NCBI GenBank assembly: GCA_022825705.1
Contig: JAJDWH010000043.1
Coordinates: forward strand, 186,001-250,000
DNA: 64,000 nt
Source: Alphaproteobacteria bacterium
GTDB taxonomy: Bacteria; Pseudomonadota; Alphaproteobacteria; TMED109
Reading direction: 5' to 3'
Positions 16,800 to 25,075 of the stretch are shown in pieces; position 1 is the stretch's first letter; each line of letters begins with the position of its first letter. Below the pieces are notes generated by a model. That model was given only the letters and a program-made list of their open reading frames with translations. It did not search any database and had not been told where the DNA came from. The position numbers and the translations under genes are program-made.

Positions 16800-17627
16800 A
16801 TGCTTTACGATCGGCGATCCGCACTGGCAGCTTATGTAAGCGGCTTACTGTCCGCTGGCCGCGTGGCGTTCACTGCAGACGAGGCCGAGCACACGCTCGG
16901 CATTGGGCACGGCGCGTTCCTGGATGCAGCAGAGCGCCTGCAACAACGCAAGGCGTTGGTCAATCCACGGCAGGGCTTCTATGTGATCGTTCCGCCGCAA
17001 CATGCGTCCTGGGGAGCGCCGCCGCCGGCTTGGTACATCAACGCGCTCATGCGCCGCGAAGGTCAGGCTTACTACGTCGGACTGCTCAAGGCGGCGGAGT
17101 TGCATGGCGCGACGCACCAGGCGGTCATGGAGTTTCAGGTCGTCGCGGCGAAGCGCCTGCCCAGGATCCGGGCCGGTCGCAGCATGATCGCCTTCTACTT
17201 CCGCAGGGACCTGCGGGCCGTGGCGGCGGGGATGGAGGACCGCAAGACCGATACCGGCACGATGAAGATTTCATCGGCTGCGCTGACCACGCTTGATCTG
17301 CTCCGCTATCCGCAGGCGTCGGGTGGCATGGACAGTATTGCCACGGTCGTCTCCGAACTTGGACGGAAGATCGATCCGGAGCAGCTCGCCGCGTTGTCGG
17401 CGGTCGTGGGTCGGCCGGTCGTGCAACGCCTCGGATATCTTCTGGACCATCTCGGCCATGACCGGTCGACGGGGCCGATGCTGAAGGCGTTGCGGGCACG
17501 TGGGTCACTTCCCTGGACCGAGCTCGACCGGCGGGAGGCGCTGGATCCGGATTTCGCGCCGGAGCCCCGCCAGCGCGATCTCCGGTGGCGGATCATTGTG
17601 CGCCGTCTGCCCCAGGTCGACGCATGA
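16800..17627 (+). CDS. AbiEi-type antitoxin (type IV toxin-antitoxin)
   Basis: The protein has 275 residues. The N-terminal winged helix (VAFTADEAEHTLGIGHGAFL, DAAERLQQRKALVNPRQGFY) and the following FYVIVPP, PPAWYINALM and YYVGLLKAAELHG are typical of AbiEi antitoxin/repressor proteins. The C-terminal domain includes DTGTMKISSAALTTLDLLRY. It counteracts AbiEii, a nucleotidyltransferase toxin causing abortive infection. The stop overlaps the ATG of the AbiEii remnant (ATGA). Because AbiEii is deleted, this antitoxin is an orphan. Confidence 0.85.
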   Translation: MLYDRRSALAAYVSGLLSAGRVAFTADEAEHTLGIGHGAFLDAAERLQQRKALVNPRQGFYVIVPPQHASWGAPPPAWYINALMRREGQAYYVGLLKAAELHGATHQAVMEFQVVAAKRLPRIRAGRSMIAFYFRRDLRAVAAGMEDRKTDTGTMKISSAALTTLDLLRYPQASGGMDSIATVVSELGRKIDPEQLAALSAVVGRPVVQRLGYLLDHLGHDRSTGPMLKALRARGSLPWTELDRREALDPDFAPEPRQRDLRWRIIVRRLPQVDA

Positions 17628-17755
17628 TCCCGGTGCTCAACTAGCTGCACTTTCCAAAACCGATGCGTTACTCCGCGGATATCGACTTGGTCCGGACGTT
17701 CGGGGCTTGCAATGTCGCGTACGGATGGTCGGGGAACATGGCACGGCATAAGGCT
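17624..17755 (+). pseudogene. AbiEii nucleotidyltransferase toxin, internally deleted
   Basis: The ATG, coupled to the AbiEi stop, gives MIPVLN, a usual AbiEii opening. A TAG follows, and then in phase LHFPKPMRYSADIDLVRT, which in intact toxins lies some 60 residues further on (LHF.KP.RYSEDIDLV). So roughly 50 codons between start and nucleotidyltransferase motif are deleted, and the motif itself has Ala for Glu. Beyond it similarity fades. No active toxin can be made. Confidence 0.65.
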
Positions 17756-17860
17756 GTCTTGCGGTTCTGCTGGGGACCCGGCTTGCGTGATGGAAGGCCC
17801 GGCTCCTGCCGCTTCCGTCAGCTTCGGCGCGAGACCGCGTTTGATCATGGTGGCCAGCGC

Positions 17861-17926
17861 CGCGGAAAAAATAGGCTAATTCAAAGTGTGATTTTGAATT
17901 AGCCTAATCCGGACATGATTTCCGCG
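17861..17926. terminator. long inverted repeat between convergent genes
   Basis: Inner arms TAGGCTAATTCAAA and TTTGAATTAGCCTA (14 bp, perfect) enclose a 7-nt loop. Outer arms CGCGGAAA and TTTCCGCG flank them. The element sits between the AbiE remnant and the leftward transglutaminase gene. It could act as a bidirectional terminator. The nested, AT-rich structure would also fit the end of a lost mobile element. Confidence 0.5.
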
Positions 17927-17956
17927 AACCGACGCGATATCCGATTGCCCTGACCG

Positions 17957-18922
17957 TCACTGGTTGGCGCCCGCCGGCTGGGCCAGCGGCGCCCGCGTCA
18001 CGTCGCGAAGGTTCGACCGTGCCGGGCGCGGCGCCCAGGTCGGGTCGGGATCGCCGTCCTCCACCACCGTGACCCGGACGTCGAGTTGGGAATCGCCGCC
18101 ACCGACCACGACGCCCCTGGTGGGCGCCGCGTCGGCATAGTCCCGGCCCACGGCGATGCGGACGTGGCGATGGTCGGCGAGCGTGTCGTTGGTCGGGTCG
18201 AAACCGATCCATCCCAGTTCCGGCAGCAGGAACTCCGCCCAGGCGTGGCTGGTGCCAGCGGGGGTCTGCTCGCCCGGTTTCCCTTCGAGGTGCAGGTAGC
18301 CCGACACGTAGCGGCTCGGGATGCCCCACGACCGCGCGATGGTGATCATCACGTGGGTGTAGTCCTGGCAGACGCCGCGGCCGGTTTCCAGGATGTCCTC
18401 GATGGGCGAGTCGACCGACGTGCTGGCCGGCTCGTAGTGGAACGTCCGGTGCAGCTCGGCGGCCAGCTCCAGGAGGGACGCGAGCGGATCACTCCCGCGG
18501 CGGATCGCCTTCGCCTCGGTAAACGCGGCGAGCGCCGGGCTCGGCCGCGCGAACCGGCTGGGCCCCATGAACTCCCAGTTGTCCACGGGGGAGGCGGCCT
18601 CCCGGAGCGCCTCCCAGGCATCCGGCTCCACGCGGTTCGGCAGCGGTGCCGGGTCCACGGTGGTGACCTCCGAGCGCGAACGGACGAGGGTGTGGCGATG
18701 CGCCCGGTGGATGTTGAAGAGGTGGCAGCCGTTGCCGAAGGCGTCCGCGAAGGCGATCGGCGCGGCGGCCGGATCGATGTCGAGCGCGAAGGTGTGCAGC
18801 GCCTGACCGTTGTCCTCGCGCGGGCGCAGGCGGAGCACCACCAGGCTGCCCTGGGCGATCTCCCCGTACTGGAAGTCGGAGACGTGCTCGACCGTGAAGC
18901 GACGCCGCGTTCGCCCGGTCAT
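17957..18922 (-). CDS. transglutaminase-like (bacterial N-domain) protein
   Basis: The protein has 321 residues. The N-terminal beta domain (RRFTVEHVSDFQYGEIAQGS, VVLRLRPREDNGQ) precedes a transglutaminase core with GRGVCQDYTHVMI (catalytic Cys), GTSHAWAEFLLPELGW (His) and GFDPTNDT (Asp). The fold could act as a peptidase or as an amide-forming enzyme. The start overlaps the alpha-E gene stop (ATGA). It is the third gene of a conserved trio (ATP-grasp, alpha-E, transglutaminase) predicted from comparative genomics to synthesise or attach peptides, with this protein as the trimming or ligating member. Confidence 0.88.
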   Translation of the reverse strand: MTGRTRRRFTVEHVSDFQYGEIAQGSLVVLRLRPREDNGQALHTFALDIDPAAAPIAFADAFGNGCHLFNIHRAHRHTLVRSRSEVTTVDPAPLPNRVEPDAWEALREAASPVDNWEFMGPSRFARPSPALAAFTEAKAIRRGSDPLASLLELAAELHRTFHYEPASTSVDSPIEDILETGRGVCQDYTHVMITIARSWGIPSRYVSGYLHLEGKPGEQTPAGTSHAWAEFLLPELGWIGFDPTNDTLADHRHVRIAVGRDYADAAPTRGVVVGGGDSQLDVRVTVVEDGDPDPTWAPRPARSNLRDVTRAPLAQPAGANQ

Positions 18923-19893
18923 GGCGCGTCCGCGATCTCGTAGCGGAAGTAGGTGGCCGCGATGTCCTCGTGCAGGAGGAGGCACGAGTTGCGGACGCCC
19001 TGGAGCGCCGCCCGCGTGGCGGCATCGTCGGCGGGGTCGCGGTTCGGCCAGTCATGGTCGATGGCGGCGGCCATCCGGCCCGCGCGCCGCCCGGCCTCAA
19101 CCGCGAGCGCCCGGCCGGCGGAGATGGCGTCGAGCGCCTCCGTGACCCGTGCCAGCGCATGGCGGACCGAATGCGCGAGCAGGGGGTCCGCCACCAGGAA
19201 ATCGAGCATGCGGCCGGGCCGATGGCTGTGAGAGTGCAGGTGGCGGTAGGCGACGTGCGCCTCGCAGATCCTGAGCAGGGCGCGCCAGTCCGATTCGCTG
19301 TGCTGGGCGGCGGTGGGGTACTGCGCGAGATGGGCGTCGACGAGCCCGGCGAGGAGCTGCGTCCGCTCGACGAACCAGCCGAGCCACAGGAAGTGCCACC
19401 CGTCGTCGCGGTACATGCTGCTGACGGCGATGCCGCTGAAGGTCCGGATGGCGTCCTCGGTGCGGCCGTAGAAGGCGTCCGGCTGGTCGTTCCAGATGGT
19501 CTCGATGCCGACATCGCGGACGTCCAGGTACGCCAGGTTGAGGCAGGACCACATCCGGACACCGAGGATGTTGCGGACCTGCCGGGCATTCTCGCGCGCG
19601 GCCGCGAGGCAGTTTCGGATCGAATCAGGATTGTCGGGCTCGAAGGTCAGGTCGTCGGCCATCGTGTAGGCATCGGCCAGCATGAAGTCCTCGTCCTCCC
19701 CGCCGGATGCCAGGAATCCGCCGAGGGGCGTCCGATGCACGGCCCGGTAGAGACGCCGCCAGCCCTGGTCGATCTCCTCGACCGGCCGGTCCTCCATGGT
19801 CGCGAGCTGGTCCGAGAGGAGGCGGCAGCCGTGCCGCGCCCGCTCCAGGTAGCGGCCGATCCAGTAAAGTCCCTCGGCGTTGCGCGACAGCAT
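18919..19893 (-). CDS. alpha-E domain protein
   Basis: The protein has 324 residues beginning MLSRNAEGLYWIGRYLERAR, the hallmark start of the all-helical alpha-E family. Other typical segments are YRDDGWHFLWLGWFVERT and YRHLHSHSHRPGRMLDFLV. The domain is non-catalytic or of unknown chemistry and is almost always encoded next to a circularly permuted ATP-grasp and a transglutaminase. It lies 4 bp after the ATP-grasp stop and overlaps the transglutaminase start. Confidence 0.9.
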   Translation of the reverse strand: MLSRNAEGLYWIGRYLERARHGCRLLSDQLATMEDRPVEEIDQGWRRLYRAVHRTPLGGFLASGGEDEDFMLADAYTMADDLTFEPDNPDSIRNCLAAARENARQVRNILGVRMWSCLNLAYLDVRDVGIETIWNDQPDAFYGRTEDAIRTFSGIAVSSMYRDDGWHFLWLGWFVERTQLLAGLVDAHLAQYPTAAQHSESDWRALLRICEAHVAYRHLHSHSHRPGRMLDFLVADPLLAHSVRHALARVTEALDAISAGRALAVEAGRRAGRMAAAIDHDWPNRDPADDAATRAALQGVRNSCLLLHEDIAATYFRYEIADAP

Positions 19894-19897
19894 GCCG

Positions 19898-21454
19898 TCA
19901 GGAGGACAGGACCCAGAGGTCCTTGCCGCCGCCGCCCTGGCTCGAATTGACGACGAGCGAGCCCTCGACGAGGGCGACGCGGCAGAAGGCGCCCGGGACC
20001 AGCCGGGTTTCGCTGCCGTGCAGGACGAAGGGGCGAAGGTCGACATGGCGGGGAGCGGCACCGTTCGCCGCGAGGCAGGGCGAGACGGAGAGGTCGAGCA
20101 CGGGCTGCGAGATGTAGTTGGCCGGGTCCTTGCGGATCTGCTCGGCGTAGGCCGCGCGCTCGGCCGGCGTCGCGTGGGGGCCGACCAGCATGCCGTAGCC
20201 GCCGGATTCGCCCACCATCTTCACGATGAGGGTCTCCAGGTTGTCGAGGGTGAACGCCAGTTCCTCCGGCTCGCGGCAGAGATGGGTCTCGACGTTGGCG
20301 AGCACCGGCTCCTCGCTCAGGTAGTAGCGGATCATGTCGGGGACAAAGGCGTAGACAGCCTTGTCGTCGGCGACGCCCGTGCCCGGCGCGTTGGCGATCG
20401 TCACGTTGCCGAGCCGGTAGGCGTAGAAGAGCCCGGGGGTGCCGAGCTGCGACTCCGCACGGAATGCCAGCGGGTCGATGAAGTCGTCGTCGACGCGGCG
20501 ATAGATCACGTCCACCCGCCGGAGCCCGGCGGTCGTCCGCATGTAGACGAACCCGTTGTGGACGAGCAGGTCGCTGCCCTGCACCAGCTCGACCCCCATC
20601 TCGCGCGCCAGGAACATGTGCTCGTAGAAGGCCGAGTTGTAGACGCCGGGGGTCAGCAGGACGATGCAGGGGTCGGAGACGCCCGGCGGCGCCAGTTCGG
20701 CCAGAGTCTGGCGGAGCAACTGGCCGTAATGCTCGATGCCGCGGACGTGGTGCCGCCTGAACAGGTTGCGGAGGCTCGTCTTCAGCGCCCGGCGGTTGGC
20801 CAGCATGTACGAGACCCCCGAGGGCACGCGCAGGTTGTCCTCCAGCACCATGAAGCCGTCGTTGGTGCGCACGATGTCCGTCCCGCAGAGCGCGACGTGG
20901 ACGCCGTGCGGCACCTCGAGCCCGCGCATCGCGACCCGGTATTGCGGGCAGCCTCGCACCAGATCGACCGGTATGACGCCATCGGCGATGATCCGCCCCG
21001 GCCCGTAGACGTCGGCGAGGAAGAGGTTGAGCGCGTTGAGCCGCTGGCGCAGCCCTCGCTCCACCACGTCCCAATCGGCCGCGTTGAGCAGCCTCGGCAG
21101 AAAGTCGATCGGGATGATCCGCTCCTGCGCGCCCTCTTCCCCGTACACCGCGAAGGTGATTCCCTGGTGCAGGAAGGAGCGCTCGGCGAGCGCCTGCATG
21201 GCGGCAATCTCGTCGGGCTGCATCCCGTCGAGCGCCTCACAGAGTTCCAGGCAGTGAGCGCGCGGCACGCCGGTGGCGGTGAACATCTCGTCGTAGTACG
21301 CAGGGCGGGTCTCGTAGTCGGCGAAGAGGCGCTTCGCCGCCGAGGGGCCGCTGCCGTCGGCCACCGATTGCCTGCCGGCCGGTTCGCGTTTCATGGGGCT
21401 ACGCTCGTAGTCCGCCGGACCATCGCCCGATTGTGGTTTGGAAGACCGGGACAT
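19898..21454 (-). CDS. circularly permuted type-2 ATP-grasp protein
   Basis: The protein has 518 residues; a second ATG 20 codons in (MKREPAGRQ) is an alternative start. Recognisable family segments include YYDEMFTATGVPRAHC, RIIPIDFLPRLLNAADWDVV, LADVYGPGRIIADGVIP, VLEDNLRVPSGVSYMLANR and IANAPGTGVADDKAVYAFVP. The end is VVNSSQGGGGKDLWVL. ATP-grasp enzymes activate a carboxylate and join it to an amine, so this member is predicted to add amino acids to a peptide or protein. It is first in the three-gene operon. No dedicated substrate gene was found beside it. Confidence 0.9.
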   Translation of the reverse strand: MSRSSKPQSGDGPADYERSPMKREPAGRQSVADGSGPSAAKRLFADYETRPAYYDEMFTATGVPRAHCLELCEALDGMQPDEIAAMQALAERSFLHQGITFAVYGEEGAQERIIPIDFLPRLLNAADWDVVERGLRQRLNALNLFLADVYGPGRIIADGVIPVDLVRGCPQYRVAMRGLEVPHGVHVALCGTDIVRTNDGFMVLEDNLRVPSGVSYMLANRRALKTSLRNLFRRHHVRGIEHYGQLLRQTLAELAPPGVSDPCIVLLTPGVYNSAFYEHMFLAREMGVELVQGSDLLVHNGFVYMRTTAGLRRVDVIYRRVDDDFIDPLAFRAESQLGTPGLFYAYRLGNVTIANAPGTGVADDKAVYAFVPDMIRYYLSEEPVLANVETHLCREPEELAFTLDNLETLIVKMVGESGGYGMLVGPHATPAERAAYAEQIRKDPANYISQPVLDLSVSPCLAANGAAPRHVDLRPFVLHGSETRLVPGAFCRVALVEGSLVVNSSQGGGGKDLWVLSS

Positions 21455-21777
21455 GGCAAGCCGTGGTCACCGACCGAGGTCGGCTCGGTGCCCCTGACCG
21501 CGGTGAGACATGGGTTCCGTCATTGCGGAGTCGAGCGACAATGGCGGCTAGGCTCCGGGACCTGCTTGCCTTCGGGTGCGGACATAGTGTCCTACCCGTG
21601 CAGGGCAGGTCCGTCGAACTGCTCTTCTGCGATACCGAACTGCGCGTCCTCGCAACTATCGCGCGGTCACGCAGGATGGACCCGCCGCCGACTCTCGAAC
21701 GATGCATCCGTTCGGACGCGGATTCATTACATGTGGGGCGTTGCCTCTCTATAAAATGTCAGTGGCGGAGCAGCACC
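21455..21777. other. 323-bp spacer upstream of the ATP-grasp operon
   Basis: No gene was recognised between the VapC45-like stop and the ATP-grasp start, both on the minus strand. The operon promoter should be here, but no clear box was identified. Confidence 0.45.
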
Positions 21778-22218
21778 TCAGATGATCGGGTACGCCTTGA
21801 TCACGCCGCTTCCGTACATGCCTCCCACGAATGGCGAGGGTGTTGTGGTCGCGAAGCGGACAATCCGGCGCCTGCCCTTCACGAGCAACGCGGCGATGTC
21901 CGCTCCGGTCGCGTTCTTCGCCCGAAGCACGATGATCTGCGCCGAATGTTTCCTGATTGCCTCGAGTTCGGCTACTCGATAACGGATGTTCTTGTCTTTC
22001 GTGATTGCCACCCATTGGTTACGCCCGACGAGTGCGATCCAATCCTCATCCGGCGCATCCGATGCAAGATGGTCGTCATGCACCTCGACTTTCATGCCTT
22101 CTGAGCGAAGCCGGTCCGCAATGATATGCCTTCCGAGGTTGCGATCGAGAAAGATTGTCGGCTCAGGCTGCGGCTTGGAGTTCGCACCGAATAGCTTCTT
22201 CGATTTCCTCATTTCCAC
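21778..22218 (-). CDS. VapC45-type PIN-like toxin
   Basis: The protein has 146 residues. The core begins TIFLDRNLGRHIIADRLRSE and includes DDHLASDAPDEDWIALVGRN and ITKDKNIRYR, giving the acidic residues of the VapC45 PIN-like domain. The C terminus (FATTTPSPFVGGMYGSGVIK) is basic. It is the probable RNase toxin of the pair with the upstream DUF433 protein. The start used lies 56 bp inside the upstream gene. No start codon exists closer to the domain, so a long overlap is unavoidable. Confidence 0.75.
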   Translation of the reverse strand: MEMRKSKKLFGANSKPQPEPTIFLDRNLGRHIIADRLRSEGMKVEVHDDHLASDAPDEDWIALVGRNQWVAITKDKNIRYRVAELEAIRKHSAQIIVLRAKNATGADIAALLVKGRRRIVRFATTTPSPFVGGMYGSGVIKAYPII

Positions 22219-22948
22219 GCTCGTAGTCGTACGCTAGGTCATTGATCGATTCACCTGCCTTGTAGCGCTCAGCGATGAGTTGGGTTGCGAGGCCGGTGCC
22301 GCTGATAACGGGACGGCCTGCCGAGAGCCTCGGGTCAATAACCACGATCGAGGGTGTGGCGGCGACAGAGGCCCGGGTAAACGGATAGAGCTTGATCGGA
22401 ATCCCATCGGGATCACGGTCAATGCGGCGGAGCGCTGCGCTGATGATCTCTCGCATGGCCGTTTGTCCGGCTCGGCTGATATTGATCAGTTGTCCGTATT
22501 GCTCGATGAACAGGTCAAGCCCGTCCGTTTCCAGTGCGCGACTGATCAGCGGATGGTGCTGGTCCATTGCATGTCTGGCGTTTGCTGCCAGGTACTCGAT
22601 CGCCCGTCGAATGCTCGGCATCTTTACTTCGTGCTTGCGCCGAATTGCAGCGAGAACGTGGAGTTCCGTGAGATTGATGAAGGACAGTAACGCCGGCGTG
22701 CGCTCAGGTACCTTGATGAGTGGTGCGTAGGGGTGACGACCCACCGACCAATAGCGGATCGTTGCCGCCGGGACGGTGAGGTAGTGGGCCGCCTCCGAGA
22801 TCGTGTAGGCGGGGAGTTCCCGCGGATCGTTGGCCCGCGTCCGAAATTTATCCGTCAGAGTTCCTCCAGAATTCAAGCGATCATCTTTTGAGTCAAAAAT
22901 AGGATACGTTATTGCCCGCCGACAGTCCATGTCAGTCAGCCCGCTCAT
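22163..22948 (-). CDS. VapB45-type antitoxin (DUF433)
   Basis: The protein has 261 residues. An HTH-like region (YTISEAAHYLTVPAATIRYW) leads to a helical middle (MPSIRRAIEYLAANARHAMD). The C-terminal DUF433 domain reads PRLSAGRPVISGTGLATQLI then AERYKAGESINDLAYDYERG. This matches VapB45 of mycobacteria, which pairs with a PIN-like toxin encoded directly after it, as here. The upstream sequence is AT-richer than average. The first ~45 residues are not conserved, so the true start may lie further in. Confidence 0.78.
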   Translation of the reverse strand: MSGLTDMDCRRAITYPIFDSKDDRLNSGGTLTDKFRTRANDPRELPAYTISEAAHYLTVPAATIRYWSVGRHPYAPLIKVPERTPALLSFINLTELHVLAAIRRKHEVKMPSIRRAIEYLAANARHAMDQHHPLISRALETDGLDLFIEQYGQLINISRAGQTAMREIISAALRRIDRDPDGIPIKLYPFTRASVAATPSIVVIDPRLSAGRPVISGTGLATQLIAERYKAGESINDLAYDYERGNEEIEEAIRCELQAAA

Positions 22949-23006
22949 GACCGCGGCTGGAGACGCTCGAAGCTAGTACGCGGTCGAGCCTCCGTCGAAC
23001 GCCTGA

Positions 23007-23645
23007 TCAGTGGTGGTGTGGAACCTCCGCTTCCGCCGCGGCGTCCGCCTCCAGGTCCACCGGCAATTCCGGCATCGGCTCCCCGGCCAGGGCGATCTCG
23101 ACGCCCTGGTGCACGGGCACCGGCAATTCGACCGGCTCGTCCGCTTCGGCGTAGTCCGCGAACGCGTGCGACAGGATCCAGGCGTGCGCGTCCGGGAAGT
23201 CGGTGCGCACACAGAGGACATGGTCGCCGAACCGGGCGATTGCCCGAAGGTCGGGTACCGCGAACGCAAACGGGGCATCGCCCTGCATCAGCGCTGCGGC
23301 ATCGCCGAGCGACAGCAGGAGAACGCGGAGCTGGTCGGTGGCGATCAGGTCGGCCAGGCGCTGCAGCGTCCGCGCCCGTGCCACCCTTGTGCTGGCCTCC
23401 GGCAGGTGTTCCTCAAGGAACGCCTGGATGCGCTTGGCCTTGGGATAGCTCTCGGCGTCCGCCCGCGACGCCCCGATCACGAGGTGGCGCTGGCGGTAGA
23501 CCTGCCACTGCCGGTAGGGAGTGTGGGCCCTCGCCGGGACGGCCCCGAGGACGCCGGCGAGAAAGGCTCCGAGGAGCGCCCGCCGGGTGGCGCGCGCTCC
23601 TCGGGAGCAAAGGGTCTCAGTTCCTGTACTTGTCGAAGACGTCAA
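23007..23645 (-). CDS. exported TAXI-like solute-binding family protein
   Basis: The protein has 212 residues. A Tat/Sec-like leader (RRALLGAFLAGVLGAVPARA) precedes YRQWQVYRQRHLVIGASRAD, RVARARTLQRLADLIATDQL and FGDHVLCVRTDFPDAHAWI. This resembles the short TAXI-family TRAP-type periplasmic proteins. The C terminus is acidic and ends in three His. The frame begins at a TTG that overlaps the upstream acetamidase gene by 29 bp. No better start with a ribosome-binding site is visible, so the exact N terminus is uncertain. No TRAP permease lies beside it. Confidence 0.6.
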   Translation of the reverse strand: MTSSTSTGTETLCSRGARATRRALLGAFLAGVLGAVPARAHTPYRQWQVYRQRHLVIGASRADAESYPKAKRIQAFLEEHLPEASTRVARARTLQRLADLIATDQLRVLLLSLGDAAALMQGDAPFAFAVPDLRAIARFGDHVLCVRTDFPDAHAWILSHAFADYAEADEPVELPVPVHQGVEIALAGEPMPELPVDLEADAAAEAEVPHHH

Positions 23646-24885
23646 GGTTCAGGACCGCGGTGACCACGTAGTTCGGCACGTCGACGACCTGCCCGACCCG
23701 GAGGTCGACCGCGACGCTTGCCAGGATGTAGGCCTGTTCGCGCGTCATCCCGTGCTCGGCCTGGATGTAGTCGATCATCTGGATCAGCGCGTGCCGCGCG
23801 GCGAGGGTGAGGTCCTCGCTCAGGTTCTCGAGCGCCCCAATCTTCTCCGATTCGAGGTAGGTCACGTAGATCGGGACCTCGCCGGCCGTCTTGAGCGGCA
23901 GGCCGATCGTCTGGTGGAACCGGGTCGGCTCGATGTCGCGGATCTCGTCGTTGCCGGAGACCTGCGGTGCCACCATGCCGGCGGCGCCACCCTCGATGAT
24001 GCTCGTCCGCACCGTCACCACGGCGCCGATCTCGATCGCCGTGCCGGAGACCTCGCCGTCGCCCTGGGCATAGTGCACGTCACCGATGAACAGGCCGCAG
24101 CCGTCCACGTAGCACGGGAAGATCATCGTCGTGCCGACCTGGGTCTGCTGGACGTCCATGTTGCCGCCGTTCTCGCGGGGCGGGATGGTCCGGAGACAGT
24201 CGGCGCTGTGGCTTCCCTCAGGTCCGCACACCGCGGCCGGCAGGCCGCCGATGGGCTGGGGTGCGAGCGCGATGCCGCCGGCCTCGGCGAGTGCGGCCTC
24301 GCGGGCCTTCCAGGCCTGGACCTCGGGCTCGCCCGGCAGCACGCCGATCGATCCGGGGAACGCCTCGTAGGGCACCGTGATGCCCGGCATCTGGTCGGAC
24401 ACCGCGCCCCGCGCGGTGAGCTTCCAGTTCACGATGTAGGACTCGGTGTAGAGGTCGCGCAGGAACCCGAAACCGGGGACGATCAGCGTGTAGCCATACT
24501 GGTCGGGGTCGATCGCGAGCAGTTCGACCGCGAGGGCGTCGCCCCGCTTGGCCCCGTTGATGTGCACGGGTCCGGTCATCGGATGCACGAGGTTGAGGTC
24601 GAGCGCCGCCATGTCGTCGGCGATCGAATCCAGGGTCAGGTCGGAATCGAGCGCATCACGCGTGCCCATCGTGATGATGTCGCCCGGGTTCGCATGGGCC
24701 ACCGGCGGGATCGCCGGGTGCAGGCGATTCATGCAGCTCGGATCGTCGGCGCAGTGGTCGCCCTGCTTGGCGATCACGACCTCCGTCGCCCATTGGGAAT
24801 CAGTGGTATCGGCTCGGGCCGTGAAGGCGGCAGCGAGCGCGGCGGTAAGGATGAACGGGAGCAAGGCCCGGAATATCGTTGGCAA
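23617..24885 (-). CDS. exported acetamidase/formamidase (FmdA/AmdA) family protein
   Basis: The protein has 422 residues from a TTG with GGAGG 6 nt upstream. An N-terminal signal peptide ends near FTARA. Family landmarks are HPMTGPVHINGAKRGDALAV, VPGFGFLRDLY, TVPYEAFPGSIGVLPGEPE, ENGGNMDVQQTQVGTTMIFP and GDVHYAQGDGEVSGTAIE. FmdA/AmdA enzymes hydrolyse formamide or acetamide and are normally cytoplasmic. Export, and an extra Cys-containing segment, suggest a different or extracytoplasmic amide substrate. The gene is coupled to the TAXI-like gene downstream. Confidence 0.85.
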   Translation of the reverse strand: MPTIFRALLPFILTAALAAAFTARADTTDSQWATEVVIAKQGDHCADDPSCMNRLHPAIPPVAHANPGDIITMGTRDALDSDLTLDSIADDMAALDLNLVHPMTGPVHINGAKRGDALAVELLAIDPDQYGYTLIVPGFGFLRDLYTESYIVNWKLTARGAVSDQMPGITVPYEAFPGSIGVLPGEPEVQAWKAREAALAEAGGIALAPQPIGGLPAAVCGPEGSHSADCLRTIPPRENGGNMDVQQTQVGTTMIFPCYVDGCGLFIGDVHYAQGDGEVSGTAIEIGAVVTVRTSIIEGGAAGMVAPQVSGNDEIRDIEPTRFHQTIGLPLKTAGEVPIYVTYLESEKIGALENLSEDLTLAARHALIQMIDYIQAEHGMTREQAYILASVAVDLRVGQVVDVPNYVVTAVLNLDVFDKYRN

Positions 24886-25075
24886 TTCAGCCTCCTCGAC
24901 GCCGCCGCAAGGGCAGCGCAGTCAGGGTCCCGCAACGCTCGCGGCGTGAGGGTGGCCGAACTTTCGCACCCGCATCACGCGGGCCAGACATGCACCCGCC
25001 GGGCGCCCAGCGACGGGCCCGGCATACTCGCACCCGACCGTTGCAATGACAGACATTAGCACAGCCGAACATGCA

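Noticed and set aside
18986..21754. Long plus-strand frames opposite the ATP-grasp operon
   Set aside because: They are mirror frames of three clearly recognised minus-strand genes and contain no family motifs.
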